A stretch of 43,676 nt of DNA from an uncultured Burkholderiales bacterium. GTDB lineage: Bacteria > Pseudomonadota > Gammaproteobacteria > Burkholderiales > Burkholderiaceae_E. The stretch is taken from positions 1-43,676 of the forward strand of contig CAIVAS010000164.1 in the NCBI GenBank assembly GCA_903903975.1, in the 5' to 3' direction. The notes beneath the pieces were generated by a model. It saw nothing but the letters and a program-made list of their open reading frames with translations. It had not been told where the DNA came from and searched no databases. Position 1 is the stretch's first letter. The number at the start of each line of letters is the position of its first letter. A program made the translations under genes and the position numbers. Below are positions 22,549-31,197 of this stretch, one piece after another.

Positions 22549-23961
22549 ATGAATCATCCCTATGCCCTGTCCGCGTCCCTGAAACGTCCGCTGCCCGAGG
22601 CGCTTGCCGCGCGGCTTCGCAGCCATTTTGGTGATCGCTTCAGCACGGCCGCTGCCGTGCGGGAGCATCACGGGCGAGATGAATCGCCCTTCCCGGTCAC
22701 ACCGCCCGATGCGGTCGTCTTTGCCCACTCGGTCGACGATATCGTCGAGGCGGTCAAGGCCTGTGCCGAGCATCGATTTCCGATCATCGCCTTCGGTGCC
22801 GGTTCGTCGCTAGAAGGGCATCTGCTGGCTGTTCAAGGTGGTCTGACCATCGACCTGAGCCAGATGAACAGCGTCATTTCGGTCGATGCCGAAGACCTCA
22901 CCTGCACCGTGCAGGCCGGAGTGACCCGCAAGCAGCTCAATGAGCACATCAAGGACACCGGTCTGTTTTTTCCGATCGACCCGGGCGCCGACGCTTCGCT
23001 TGGCGGCATGTCGGCCACGCGCGCCTCTGGAACCAACGCCGTGCGCTACGGCACGATGCGCGAGAACGTGCTCGGCCTGACGGTCGTGACCGCGCAGGGC
23101 AAAGTGATCCGCACCGGCGGTCGCGCCAAGAAGTCGTCGGCCGGCTATGACCTCACTCGGCTGATGGTGGGCTCCGAAGGCACACTCGGCATCATCGCCG
23201 AGGTGACGGTGCGGCTCTACCCGATGCCCGAGGCGATGTCGGCGGCGGTCTGCAATTTCTCGACCCTGTCGGACGCGGTGCGCACCGTGATCGAGACCAT
23301 TCAACTCGGCGTGCCGGTGGCCCGCAGCGAGTTCCTTGATGCCATGACGATCCGTGCGATCAACCGCCACAGCCACACCACCCTTCGAGAAGCACCGACG
23401 CTCTTTTTCGAGTTCCACGGCACCGAGTCGTCGGTGCGCGAGCAGGCGGCGACCGTGCAGGAAGTGGTGCATGCCAATGGCGGGCAGGACTTCGAATGGG
23501 CGACCCATCCCGAAGACCGCACGCGGCTCTGGAATGCCCGCCACAACGCCTATTTCGCCTGCCTGCAATTGCGACCGGGTTGCCGGGCGATTTCCACCGA
23601 CACCTGCGTGCCGATCTCCAGGCTGGCCGACTCGATCAACGGCGCCCGCGCCATTCTCGATACCGCCGACTTTCCGACCGCGCTGCTCGGGCACGTCGGC
23701 GATGGCAACTTCCACGCGGTGCTGCTCATCGACCCGGCCAATCAGGCGGAGGTCGAGCAGGCCGAACGCCTGAACGATCAGATCGTGCGCCTGGCCCTCT
23801 CGATGGACGGCACCTGCACCGGCGAACATGGCATCGGCCTGCACAAGATGGGCTTTCTGATTGAAGAGGCGGGCGAGGATGCGATCGATCTGATGCGTGG
23901 CATCAAGCGGGCCTTCGATCCCGACGGCATCCTGAATCCCGGCAAGATTTTTCGCGCCTGA
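22549..23961 (+). CDS. FAD-linked D-2-hydroxyacid dehydrogenase, D-lactate dehydrogenase (cytochrome) type
   Basis: This 470-aa flavoprotein oxidises a D-2-hydroxyacid and passes electrons to a respiratory carrier. The FAD-binding half has FGAGSSLEGHLLA, DPGADASLGGMSATRASGTNA and LMVGSEGTLGIIAEV. The C-terminal half has STDTCVPISRLADSI, the metal-site GHVGDGNFH and CTGEHGIGLHKMGF. The pattern fits D-lactate dehydrogenase (Dld1-like) better than the glycolate oxidase subunit GlcD, since no glcE/glcF follows. GAGG precedes the ATG. It has its own position between the hydrolase and the urease genes. A link to glycolate or other two-carbon acids from ureide breakdown is possible but not shown by the sequence. 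Confidence 0.92.
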   Translation: MNHPYALSASLKRPLPEALAARLRSHFGDRFSTAAAVREHHGRDESPFPVTPPDAVVFAHSVDDIVEAVKACAEHRFPIIAFGAGSSLEGHLLAVQGGLTIDLSQMNSVISVDAEDLTCTVQAGVTRKQLNEHIKDTGLFFPIDPGADASLGGMSATRASGTNAVRYGTMRENVLGLTVVTAQGKVIRTGGRAKKSSAGYDLTRLMVGSEGTLGIIAEVTVRLYPMPEAMSAAVCNFSTLSDAVRTVIETIQLGVPVARSEFLDAMTIRAINRHSHTTLREAPTLFFEFHGTESSVREQAATVQEVVHANGGQDFEWATHPEDRTRLWNARHNAYFACLQLRPGCRAISTDTCVPISRLADSINGARAILDTADFPTALLGHVGDGNFHAVLLIDPANQAEVEQAERLNDQIVRLALSMDGTCTGEHGIGLHKMGFLIEEAGEDAIDLMRGIKRAFDPDGILNPGKIFRA

Positions 23962-24006
23962 GCCATCTGTGCCATCTGTGCCATCTGGGCCATCTGTGCC
24001 ACCTGT
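23962..24006. repeat. Minisatellite of five 9-bp units between the dehydrogenase and ureD
   Basis: The unit GCCATCTGT is repeated five times (23962-23970, 23971-23979, 23980-23988, 23989-23997, 23998-24006), with single changes in unit 3 (last T to G) and unit 5 (T to C), followed by a further GCC. It begins at the dehydrogenase stop codon and ends 40 bases before the ureD ATG. It is not coding on the plus strand. Length variation by slippage is likely. Confidence 0.9.
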
Positions 24007-24046
24007 GCCTTCGATCCTCTGACCCCCCGCCCGAGTTGTCACACCG

Positions 24047-24943
24047 ATGGACCTTTCGCAGCAGCCTCAGGGGCCTCAGGGGCAGCCAGCCACCGGCTGG
24101 CGTGCGCGGCTCGATCTGCGTTTCGAAGATCGAGCCGGTCGCACGCGGCTGGTTCACAACCGGCATGAAGGGCCGCTGCGTCTGATCAAGGCCCTGCCGC
24201 TTGCCGATGGCCGCTGTCAGGCGGTGATCGTGCATCCACCGGGTGGGCTGGTCGGTGGCGATCGCCTCGACCTCGATATCCATCTCGCGCCGATGGCGCG
24301 TGTGCTGTGCACCACGCCGGGCGCCCAGAAGTGGTATCGCAGCACCGCGCATGCGGCGAGCGCCCGCACGCGGGTCAGGCTCGATGCGGCGGCTACACTC
24401 GAATGGCTGCCACAGCCGGCGATCGTCTATGACGCCGCGAGGGTCGATCAGTCGATTGCCTTCGATCTTGCGCCCGATGCCCGATTCATCGGCTGGGAGT
24501 GCCTGGTGCTCGGGCGGGCTGCGATGGGCGAGCGCTTTGATCGCGGCGCGCTGCGCCAGCGTCTGAGCCTCGATGTCGGCGGGGTGCCGCTCTGGGCTGA
24601 GCACCTCACCGCTGACGCCACCGACAGGCTTTTCAGTTCGCCGCTGGGGTTCGGCGGTCGGACCGTGGCCTGCACCGTCTGGGCGGTGGCGCCCGATGAC
24701 GCGCTCGACGAGGGTCTGCTGCAGGCCTGGCGAGGCGCCCTGGATGCAGCCTGCGCAGCCCCGCCCGGCAAGGCGATCCGGCTTGCGGCAGGCGCGTCTC
24801 GTACAACAGCCGGCTTGATCGCCGCCCGGCTGCTGGCCGATGATTCCGAGTCGGTGATGCAGGTCGCCCAGACGCTCTGGTCACTGGCCAGGCCGCTGGT
24901 GCTCGGTGCCGACAGCCCGCCTCCCCGCATTTGGGCGACCTGA
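24047..24943 (+). CDS. ureD: Urease accessory protein UreD
   Basis: UreD binds the urease apoprotein and, with UreF and UreG, delivers nickel and carbon dioxide to the active site. The protein is 298 aa, usual for the family. Typical segments are RTRLVHNRHEGPLRLIKAL, VHPPGGLVGGDRLDLD, TTPGAQKWYRS and LEWLPQPAIVYDAA. A short Gln/Gly/Pro-rich N-terminus precedes the conserved part. It opens the urease operon and is followed 49 bases later by ureA. The minisatellite ends 40 bases upstream; no clear promoter is visible there. Confidence 0.97.
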   Translation: MDLSQQPQGPQGQPATGWRARLDLRFEDRAGRTRLVHNRHEGPLRLIKALPLADGRCQAVIVHPPGGLVGGDRLDLDIHLAPMARVLCTTPGAQKWYRSTAHAASARTRVRLDAAATLEWLPQPAIVYDAARVDQSIAFDLAPDARFIGWECLVLGRAAMGERFDRGALRQRLSLDVGGVPLWAEHLTADATDRLFSSPLGFGGRTVACTVWAVAPDDALDEGLLQAWRGALDAACAAPPGKAIRLAAGASRTTAGLIAARLLADDSESVMQVAQTLWSLARPLVLGADSPPPRIWAT

Positions 24944-24992
24944 TCATCAGGACGCCTCCTTCAATCTCCTCACCCTCTGACCGGAACTCACG

Positions 24993-25295
24993 ATGGATCT
25001 GACGCCGCGCGAAAAGGACAAACTTCTGATCTTCACCGCCGGGCTGCTCGCCGAGCGCAGACGCGCTCGTGGCCTGAAGCTCAACTACCCGGAGGCCGTG
25101 GCCTACATCACGGCAGCCGTCCTCGAGGGTGCCCGCGATGGCCGCTCGGTGGCCGATCTGATGCACTACGGCACCACGCTGCTCGGTCGCGACGATGTGA
25201 TGGATGGCGTGCCCGAAATGATCCCCGACATCCAGGTCGAAGCCACCTTCCCGGATGGCACCAAGCTGGTGACGGTCCATCATCCGATCGCCTGA
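24993..25295 (+). CDS. ureA: Urease gamma subunit
   Basis: This is the smallest structural subunit of urease, 100 aa as expected. [23 protein letters not shown] and [21 protein letters not shown] are diagnostic, as is [22 protein letters not shown]. In most operons ureB follows directly. Here the complete urea transporter set urtABCDE intervenes, so ureA is separated from ureB by almost 6 kb while remaining on the same strand. The complex needs equal amounts of the three subunits, so this break matters for expression. Confidence 0.98.
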   Translation: MDLTPREKDKLLIFTAGLLAERRRARGLKLNYPEAVAYITAAVLEGARDGRSVADLMHYGTTLLGRDDVMDGVPEMIPDIQVEATFPDGTKLVTVHHPIA

Positions 25296-25363
25296 GCGGT
25301 CTGTTTTGCACGGTGGACGGGCGCATTGCGCACCAGAACAGGATGTTTTGATGCGCCACGGAG

Positions 25364-25379
25364 TGGCACGTTAGTTGCT
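25364..25379 (+). promoter_or_regulatory. Sigma-54 promoter upstream of urtA
   Basis: TGGCAC (25364-25369), GTTAG, TTGCT (25375-25379) is an exact match to TGGCAC-N5-TTGC(A/T). The transcript would begin near 25390, about 50 bases before the urtA start. A TGCAC at 25307-25311 and a GCGCACC at 25328-25334 could be parts of NtrC sites, but no full palindrome is clear. Nitrogen control of the urt genes by sigma-54 fits known biology. Confidence 0.8.
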
Positions 25380-25442
25380 GAGGATGGGCAGTGCGGAGAC
25401 CCCATCGTCCGTGCCAATACTTCCCAAAATCCGAGGATAGAA

Positions 25443-26708
25443 ATGACCCAACGCCGCGATTTCATCAAGGCTGCCGCTGCAGGCACCGCCTTGTCCCTCC
25501 CTGGCCTGACCGCCTCCAACATCGTCTTCGCGCAGGACAAATCGCCGATCAAGGTCGGTGTGCTGCACTCGCTGTCGGGCACGATGGCCATCTCCGAAAC
25601 CGCTCTGAAGAACACCGCGCTGATGACCTTCGAGGAAATCAACGCCAAGGGTGGCGTGCTCGGACGTCCTCTTGAGGCGGTCGTCGTCGACCCGGCCTCC
25701 AACTGGCCGCTGTTTGCCGAAAAAATGCGTCAGCTGATTTCGCAGGACAAGGTCGCTGCCACCTTCGGCTGCTGGACCTCGGTGTCGCGCAAGTCGGTGC
25801 TGCCGGTGGTCGAAGAGCTCAATGGCCTGCTGTTCTACCCGGTTCAGTACGAAGGTGAAGAGCTGTCGCAAAACGTGTTCTACACCGGTGCAGCCCCGAA
25901 TCAGCAGGCGATCCCGGCGGTTGAGTATCTGATGGGCAAGGGCGGCGGCAATGCCAAGCGCTGGTTCCTGGTCGGCACCGACTATGTCTATCCCCGCACC
26001 ACCAACAAGATTCTGCGTGCCTTCCTGAAATCGAAGGGCGTTGCTGAGAAAGACATCGAAGAGGTCTACACCCCCTTCGGTCACTCCGACTATCAGACCA
26101 TTGTTGCCAACATCAAGAAGTTCGCAGCCGGTGGCCGTACCGCAGTGGTCTCGACCATCAATGGCGACTCCAACGTGCCCTTCTACAAGGAGCTCGGCAA
26201 CCAGGGTCTCAAGGCCAAGGATGTCCCGGTCGTGGCCTTCTCGGTCGGAGAGGAAGAGCTGCGCGGCATCGACACCAAGCCGCTGGTTGGCCACCTTGCC
26301 GCCTGGAACTACTTCATGTCGGTCAAGAGCCCCGAGAACGACAAGTTCATCAAGAGCTACAAGACCTGGGCGGCTGCCAACAAGGTGCCCAATCCTGCCA
26401 CCGTGGTCACCAATGACCCGATGGAAGCGACGTATGTCGGTATCAACATGTGGAAGCAGGCGGTCGAGAAGGCCAAGTCGACCGATGTCGACAAGGTTCG
26501 CCCGGCAATGGCCGGCCAGACCTTCAAGGCGCCTTGCGGCTTCACGCTGACGATGGACAAGACCAACCACCACCTGCATCGCCCGGTGATGATCGGCGAG
26601 ATCCAGGCCAATGGTCAGTTCTCGGTCGTCTATCGCACGAAAGAGCCGATCCGCGCCAACCCCTGGTCGCCCTTCATTCCGGGCAACGAAGGCAAGCAGG
26701 GCGCCTGA
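25443..26708 (+). CDS. urtA: Urea ABC transporter substrate-binding protein
   Basis: UrtA is the periplasmic urea receptor of a branched-chain amino-acid-type importer. It is 421 aa. A twin-arginine signal (QRRDFIKAAAAGTALSLPGL split around it, cleavage near FAQ) implies folded export. The mature start IKVGVLHSLSGTMAISET, FGCWTSVSRKSVLPV and LLFYPVQYEGEE are diagnostic for UrtA rather than LivJ/AmiC. ATG 25443 has GAGG upstream and follows the sigma-54 promoter. The gene is followed by two strong hairpins before urtB, which would favour a higher level of receptor than of membrane subunits. Confidence 0.97.
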   Translation: MTQRRDFIKAAAAGTALSLPGLTASNIVFAQDKSPIKVGVLHSLSGTMAISETALKNTALMTFEEINAKGGVLGRPLEAVVVDPASNWPLFAEKMRQLISQDKVAATFGCWTSVSRKSVLPVVEELNGLLFYPVQYEGEELSQNVFYTGAAPNQQAIPAVEYLMGKGGGNAKRWFLVGTDYVYPRTTNKILRAFLKSKGVAEKDIEEVYTPFGHSDYQTIVANIKKFAAGGRTAVVSTINGDSNVPFYKELGNQGLKAKDVPVVAFSVGEEELRGIDTKPLVGHLAAWNYFMSVKSPENDKFIKSYKTWAAANKVPNPATVVTNDPMEATYVGINMWKQAVEKAKSTDVDKVRPAMAGQTFKAPCGFTLTMDKTNHHLHRPVMIGEIQANGQFSVVYRTKEPIRANPWSPFIPGNEGKQGA

Positions 26709-26714
26709 TTGATC

Positions 26715-26759
26715 CCGGTCTGCGCCGCGTCGGGATGACGCGGCGTTTTCGCAGACCGG
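26715..26759 (+). terminator. Nested hairpin with internal T-run after urtA (attenuator-like)
   Basis: An inner perfect 9-bp stem, CGCCGCGTC (26723-26731) with GACGCGGCG (26737-26745), is followed by TTTT (26746-26749), as in an intrinsic terminator. An outer perfect 10-bp stem, CCGGTCTGCG (26715-26724) with CGCAGACCGG (26750-26759), surrounds both and shares two bases with the inner stem. It lies just after the urtA stop and before urtB. Partial termination here would raise receptor over permease mRNA. Confidence 0.7.
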
Positions 26760-26778
26760 CTTTATCGATTGCCTGCAG

Positions 26779-26816
26779 GCAAGCCGCGGGGGAGCTATGC
26801 TCGCCCCTCGGCTTGC
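26779..26816. other. Second long hairpin between urtA and urtB
   Basis: GCAAGCCG (26779-26786) pairs with CGGCTTGC (26809-26816); inside, GGGG and GAGC pair with CCCC and GCTC around a 3-base loop, with one mismatch and one bulge. No T-run follows. Such stems commonly block 3' exonucleases and would protect the urtA message. Confidence 0.6.
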
Positions 26817-26868
26817 AGGCTGCGCTCGCCGGCAGCCTCCCGGTGTCGGACTGATTTTCTGGATCCCC

Positions 26869-28503
26869 ATGACAGTGTTCACCCCTCTGCTTCGCCGGTG
26901 CGTGCGCGGCATCTCGGTCTGCGCGTCGCTGCTTGCGATCGTCTGGACGAGTGCGGCCTTAGCCGTCGATCCGGAGATCCTCAAGCGGCTGGCCTCTGAC
27001 GATTTCGACGAGAAGGCAGCGGCCATCGAAGCGATTGCCGCAGCGCCCGACGACACCACGCTGCCGGTGCTCAAGGCCTTGCAGGATGGCGGGCTCTTCG
27101 TCGACGGCAAGGGTGGCGGCTGGATCAAGGCGGCAGACGGTGTACTCGATGCGGCCACCGGCAAGCCTGCCGAGATGCCGACGCCCGAACCCGATGAAGT
27201 CACGATCAACAACAATCTGCGCGGCCAGATCGATGGCGCGGTCGCAGCACTGAAACTGTTTTCGCCCGAGCGCGAGCTCAGGCTGGCCGCCGCACTCGCC
27301 CTGCAGGAAGGCGGTGACGAAGCCCTGCTGGCCACCCTGCGCAAGGCGCAGGAGAAAGAAACGGATCCTGAGGTCAAGCAGGCGGTGGCGCTGGCCGTGG
27401 CCGCGATCACGATCAAGTCCGATGACCCCAAGTTGCGTCTTGAGGCGGTGCAGGCGCTTGGTGACAGCGACCGGGCCGATGTCAAGACACTGCTGGCTGC
27501 GATCGTCGTTCAGAACGCCGACGGCAGCTGGGCCGAGAGCGACGATGCGGTGCGCACCGCGGCACGGGCCTCGCTGGCGCAGGTGTCGGCCCGACTGTCT
27601 CGCGCTGAGTGGCTCGGTCGGATCTTCGCCGGTCTGTCGCTTGGCAGCATCCTGATGCTGGCCGCGATCGGACTGGCCATCACCTATGGTCTGCTGGGCG
27701 TGATCAACATGGCCCATGGCGAGATGATCATGATCGGCGCCTATGCCACCTATGTCACGCAGACGGTGTTTCGCCAGGCCTTTCCTGATGCCTTCGCCTG
27801 GTATCCGCTGGTGGCCTTGCCTGTGGCTTTTCTGGCGGCGGCACTCGTGGGCGTGCTGATCGAGCGCACCGTGATCCGCTGGCTCTACGGTCGTCCCCTC
27901 GAGACGCTGCTGGCCACATGGGGGGTGAGCCTCATCCTGATCCAGGCGGTGCGCCAGGTCTTCGGTCCGCAAAACGTCGAGATCGAGAACCCGGCCTGGC
28001 TGTCTGGCGGGTTTCAGTTCGGCTCGCTGGTGCTGCCCTACAACCGCATCGTGATCATCGGTTTCGCGCTCGCCGTTCTGCTGGTGGTGGCGCTGGTGCT
28101 CAACCGCACGCGTCTGGGCCTGTTTGTGCGCGGGGTGACCCAGAACCGGCCGATGGCCTCGGCGGTGGGTGTGCCGACCGATCGGGTCGACATGCTGGCC
28201 TTCGGGCTGGGCTCGGGCATCGCCGGGCTGGCCGGTGTCGCCCTGTCGCAGGTCGGCAATGTCGGCCCTGAGCTGGGCACCTCCTACATCATCGATTCAT
28301 TCATCGTCGTGGTGCTCGGCGGTGTCGGGCAACTGGTGGGGACCGTGGTGGCGGGATTCGGGCTGGGTGTGGCGAGCAAGCTGCTCGAGCCCTGGCTGGG
28401 GGCGGTCATCAGCAAGATCCTGATCCTCGCGCTGATCATTGCGTTCATCCAGAAGCGTCCTTCGGGGCTGTTCGCCCTCAAGGGCCGTTCGGTGGAGACC
28501 TGA
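26869..28503 (+). CDS. urtB: Urea ABC transporter permease
   Basis: This inner-membrane permease is 544 aa, long because UrtB carries an extra N-terminal domain. After a signal-like segment (about residues 11-31) there is a roughly 220-residue extracytoplasmic region of helical repeats (for example RELRLAAALALQEGGDEALL), then a LivH-like domain from about residue 250. Motifs in the permease part are GLLGVINMAHGEMIMIGAY, LETLLATWGVSLILIQ and GVTQNRPMASAVGV. ATG 26869 is used. A start 72 bases earlier is in frame but lies inside the second hairpin and is less likely. It is followed by urtC after one base. Confidence 0.96.
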   Translation: MTVFTPLLRRCVRGISVCASLLAIVWTSAALAVDPEILKRLASDDFDEKAAAIEAIAAAPDDTTLPVLKALQDGGLFVDGKGGGWIKAADGVLDAATGKPAEMPTPEPDEVTINNNLRGQIDGAVAALKLFSPERELRLAAALALQEGGDEALLATLRKAQEKETDPEVKQAVALAVAAITIKSDDPKLRLEAVQALGDSDRADVKTLLAAIVVQNADGSWAESDDAVRTAARASLAQVSARLSRAEWLGRIFAGLSLGSILMLAAIGLAITYGLLGVINMAHGEMIMIGAYATYVTQTVFRQAFPDAFAWYPLVALPVAFLAAALVGVLIERTVIRWLYGRPLETLLATWGVSLILIQAVRQVFGPQNVEIENPAWLSGGFQFGSLVLPYNRIVIIGFALAVLLVVALVLNRTRLGLFVRGVTQNRPMASAVGVPTDRVDMLAFGLGSGIAGLAGVALSQVGNVGPELGTSYIIDSFIVVVLGGVGQLVGTVVAGFGLGVASKLLEPWLGAVISKILILALIIAFIQKRPSGLFALKGRSVET

Positions 28504-28504
28504 G

Positions 28505-29611
28505 ATGCTGACCGCGCGAGCCACCAGGCTTTTTTCGCCGCTGCAGTGGACATTGCTGGCCCTGGCCTTTCTGGTGATCGGCGTGGCCGTGCCGCTTGCC
28601 CACGCGCTGCTGCCGGTCGACGCGAGTCTGCGGCCATCGACCTACATCGTGACCCTCGCCGGCAAGTTCATGTGCTATGCCATGGTCGCGATCGCCATGG
28701 ATCTGATCTGGGGCTATACCGGCATCCTGAGTCTGGGGCAGTCGCTGTTTTTTGCGCTCGGCGGCTATGCCTTCGGCATGTATCTGATGCGCGGCATCGG
28801 CCGCGAAGGCCAGTATCAGAGCCTGCTGCCCGACTTCATGGTCTTTCTCGACTGGAAGGCCTTCCCCTGGCAGTGGTGGAATACCGACAGCTTTTTGTGG
28901 AGCGTCTTTCTGGTCGTGGCAGTGCCGGGTCTGCTGGCCTTCGTGTTCGGATTTTTCGCCTTCCGCTCACGCATCAAGGGCGTCTATTTTTCGATCATCA
29001 CGCAGGCGCTCACCTTCGCCTTCATGCTGCTCTTTTTCCGCAACGAGACCGGGTTCGGCGGCAACAACGGCTTCACCGATTTCAAAACGCTGCTGGGTTT
29101 CCGGATCACCGATCCGGCCACCAAGGCCTCGCTGCTGGCGGCCACCGCCGTCGCGCTCTTTGGCACATTTGTGCTGGCGCGCTGGCTGGTCACCCGCAAG
29201 TTCGGTCGCGTGCTGCAGGCGATCCGCGATGCCGAGTCGCGGGCGCGCTTTTGCGGTTACGACACGCTCAACTACAAGCTCGGTATCTGGACGCTGGCCG
29301 CCATCATCAGCGGCGTGGCAGGTGCGCTCTATGTGCCGCAGGTCGGCATCATCAACCCGAGCGAGATGTCGCCGGCCAATTCAATCGAAATTGCGATCTG
29401 GACCGCGGTCGGTGGCCGCGGCACCCTGATCGGCCCGATCATCGGCGCCCTGCTGGTCAATGGTGCCAAGAGCTGGTTTACGCAGGCTTTCCCTGAATAC
29501 TGGCTGTTTTTCCTGGGTCTGCTCTTTGTGCTGGTCACGCTCTTTTTGCCGCAGGGCGTCATTGCGCTCTTCAAGCCCCGCAGCGCGTCATCGAAGGCAG
29601 GCAAATCGTGA
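28505..29611 (+). CDS. urtC: Urea ABC transporter permease
   Basis: This is the second inner-membrane permease of the urea importer, LivM-like, 368 aa with 8 or more hydrophobic segments. Diagnostic parts are IAMDLIWGYTGILSLGQSLFF, FRNETGFGGNNGFTDFK and QAIRDAESRARFCGYD. It begins one base after the urtB stop, and its stop codon overlaps the urtD GTG. The frame is open upstream into urtB, but the family begins at the ATG used here. Confidence 0.96.
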   Translation: MLTARATRLFSPLQWTLLALAFLVIGVAVPLAHALLPVDASLRPSTYIVTLAGKFMCYAMVAIAMDLIWGYTGILSLGQSLFFALGGYAFGMYLMRGIGREGQYQSLLPDFMVFLDWKAFPWQWWNTDSFLWSVFLVVAVPGLLAFVFGFFAFRSRIKGVYFSIITQALTFAFMLLFFRNETGFGGNNGFTDFKTLLGFRITDPATKASLLAATAVALFGTFVLARWLVTRKFGRVLQAIRDAESRARFCGYDTLNYKLGIWTLAAIISGVAGALYVPQVGIINPSEMSPANSIEIAIWTAVGGRGTLIGPIIGALLVNGAKSWFTQAFPEYWLFFLGLLFVLVTLFLPQGVIALFKPRSASSKAGKS

Positions 29612-30363
29612 ACGTCGACGTCTCGCACCGTGTCATTCTTTACCTCGAAGGCGTGACGGTCAGCTTCGATGGTTTTCGCGCGCTCAACGATCTGTCGCTC
29701 AGCCTGGACGATGGCGAACTGCGCTGCATCATCGGGCCCAATGGTGCCGGCAAGACGACCATGATGGACGTCATCACCGGCAAGACCCGGCCCGATACCG
29801 GCCGCGTGTTCTTCGGGCAGACCCTCGATCTCACCGCGATGTCCGAGTCGCAGATCGTGCAGGCCGGCATCGGTCGCAAGTTCCAGCGGCCCACGGTCTT
29901 CGAGACCATGAGCGTGTTCGAGAACATGGAGCTCGCGCTCAAGACCGACAAGGGCGGTCTGGCCAGCCTGCGGGCCAGGCTCGATTCCGAGCAGCTCGGT
30001 CGCATCGAATCGATCCTGCAACTGACCAATCTGCGCGATGAGGTTGATCGGCTTGCCGGCACGCTGTCTCACGGCCAGAAGCAATGGCTCGAGATCGGCA
30101 TGCTGCTGTCGCAGGACCCACGGGTGGTGCTGCTCGATGAGCCGGTCGCCGGCATGACCGATGCCGAGACCGACAAGACCGCCGAGTTGTGCCTGCAGCT
30201 CGAAAAGAAGCACACCGTGGTCGTGGTCGAACATGACATGGACTTTGTCTCGAAGATCGCCCGCAAGGTCACCGTGCTGTCGGAGGGCAGTGTGCTCGCC
30301 GAGGGGCCGATGGATGCGGTTCGCAATGACCAGCGTGTGATCGAGGTCTACCTGGGTCGCTGA
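29608..30363 (+). CDS. urtD: Urea ABC transporter ATP-binding protein
   Basis: This is a LivG-type ATPase of 251 aa. It has Walker A GPNGAGKTTMMDVITG, the variant signature LSHGQKQWLEIGMLL typical of UrtD, Walker B VVLLDEPVAGM and the switch His in VVVEHDMDFV. The start is GTG 29608, overlapping the urtC stop (GTGA). It pairs with UrtE to form the heterodimeric motor of the importer. Confidence 0.96.
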   Translation: MNVDVSHRVILYLEGVTVSFDGFRALNDLSLSLDDGELRCIIGPNGAGKTTMMDVITGKTRPDTGRVFFGQTLDLTAMSESQIVQAGIGRKFQRPTVFETMSVFENMELALKTDKGGLASLRARLDSEQLGRIESILQLTNLRDEVDRLAGTLSHGQKQWLEIGMLLSQDPRVVLLDEPVAGMTDAETDKTAELCLQLEKKHTVVVVEHDMDFVSKIARKVTVLSEGSVLAEGPMDAVRNDQRVIEVYLGR

Positions 30364-30372
30364 GAGGCAAGC

Positions 30373-31068
30373 ATGCTGAAAATCGAAGGGCTCAATCAGT
30401 ATTACGGCGGCAGCCATACCCTGCGCAATGTGTCGTTCGAGGCGCCGATGGGTGCTGTCACCACCGTGCTCGGTCGCAACGGCATGGGCAAGACCACCCT
30501 GCTCAAATGCCTGATGGGACTGTTGCCGGTCGAGTCGGGGCGCATCGAGTTCGAGGGCCGCGACATCACGCATCTGAAGCCGCATCAGCGTGCCCAGATG
30601 GGCATTGCGCTGGTGCCCCAGGGCCGCGAGATTTTTGCGCGTCTGAGTGTCGAGGACAATCTGCGTATCGCGATGGCGGCCACCGGGCAGACCGACCGCA
30701 GCGTGCTCGACTCGAGCTATGAGACCTTTCCGATCCTCAAGCAGTTCGCGCGCCGCCGCGGCGGTGACCTCTCGGGCGGCCAGCAGCAGCAGCTAGCCAT
30801 TGCGCGAGCGCTGGTCACCAAGCCGCGCCTGCTGATCCTCGATGAACCGACCGAGGGCATCCAGCCCAACATCATTCAATACATCGAAGCGGTGATCGCC
30901 AAACTGGCGGCCGACCGGACGATGGCGATTCTCCTGGTCGAACAGTATTACGACTTCGCACGCACGCTGGCCGACCGCTATGTGGTGCTGCAGCGGGGCG
31001 AGGTGCTGCGCACCGGCGAGGGCAAGCAGATGGACCAGGATGGGGTGCGGGGCCTGCTGTCGGTCTGA
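30373..31068 (+). CDS. urtE: Urea ABC transporter ATP-binding protein
   Basis: This is a LivF-type ATPase of 231 aa. It has LNQYYGGSHTLRNVSFEA at the N-terminus, Walker A GRNGMGKTTLLKCLMG, ALVPQGREIFARLSVEDNL, signature LSGGQQQQLAIARAL and Walker B LILDEPTEGIQPNI. It is the last urt gene, 9 bases after urtD. No terminator is seen in the 129 bases before ureB, so transcription probably continues into the urease genes. Confidence 0.96.
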   Translation: MLKIEGLNQYYGGSHTLRNVSFEAPMGAVTTVLGRNGMGKTTLLKCLMGLLPVESGRIEFEGRDITHLKPHQRAQMGIALVPQGREIFARLSVEDNLRIAMAATGQTDRSVLDSSYETFPILKQFARRRGGDLSGGQQQQLAIARALVTKPRLLILDEPTEGIQPNIIQYIEAVIAKLAADRTMAILLVEQYYDFARTLADRYVVLQRGEVLRTGEGKQMDQDGVRGLLSV

Positions 31069-31197
31069 TCACGAATTGAAGGCAGTCTCCGACAGGCCGA
31101 TGCCTGCGCTTCCCGTTTATCATCCGATCCAGGGTCGCTACGCACGAGGCTGCGAAACGATCCACCTCACAGCCTTCCCCGACCTGAAAGACCCATC

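Noticed and set aside
23962-24006. Tandem 9-bp units considered as a CRISPR array or as coding Met-Ala-Gln repeats on the minus strand
   Set aside because: The units are directly adjacent without spacers, so it is not CRISPR. The minus-strand frame they belong to is a shadow of the dehydrogenase gene.
25307-25334. TGCAC and GCGCACC upstream of urtA as an NtrC-binding palindrome
   Set aside because: The halves do not form the expected 17-bp dyad, so they are mentioned only as weak half-sites.
25371-27485. A 704-codon minus-strand frame opposite urtA and urtB
   Set aside because: No recognisable domain, no ribosome-binding site, and it fully overlaps conserved urt genes.
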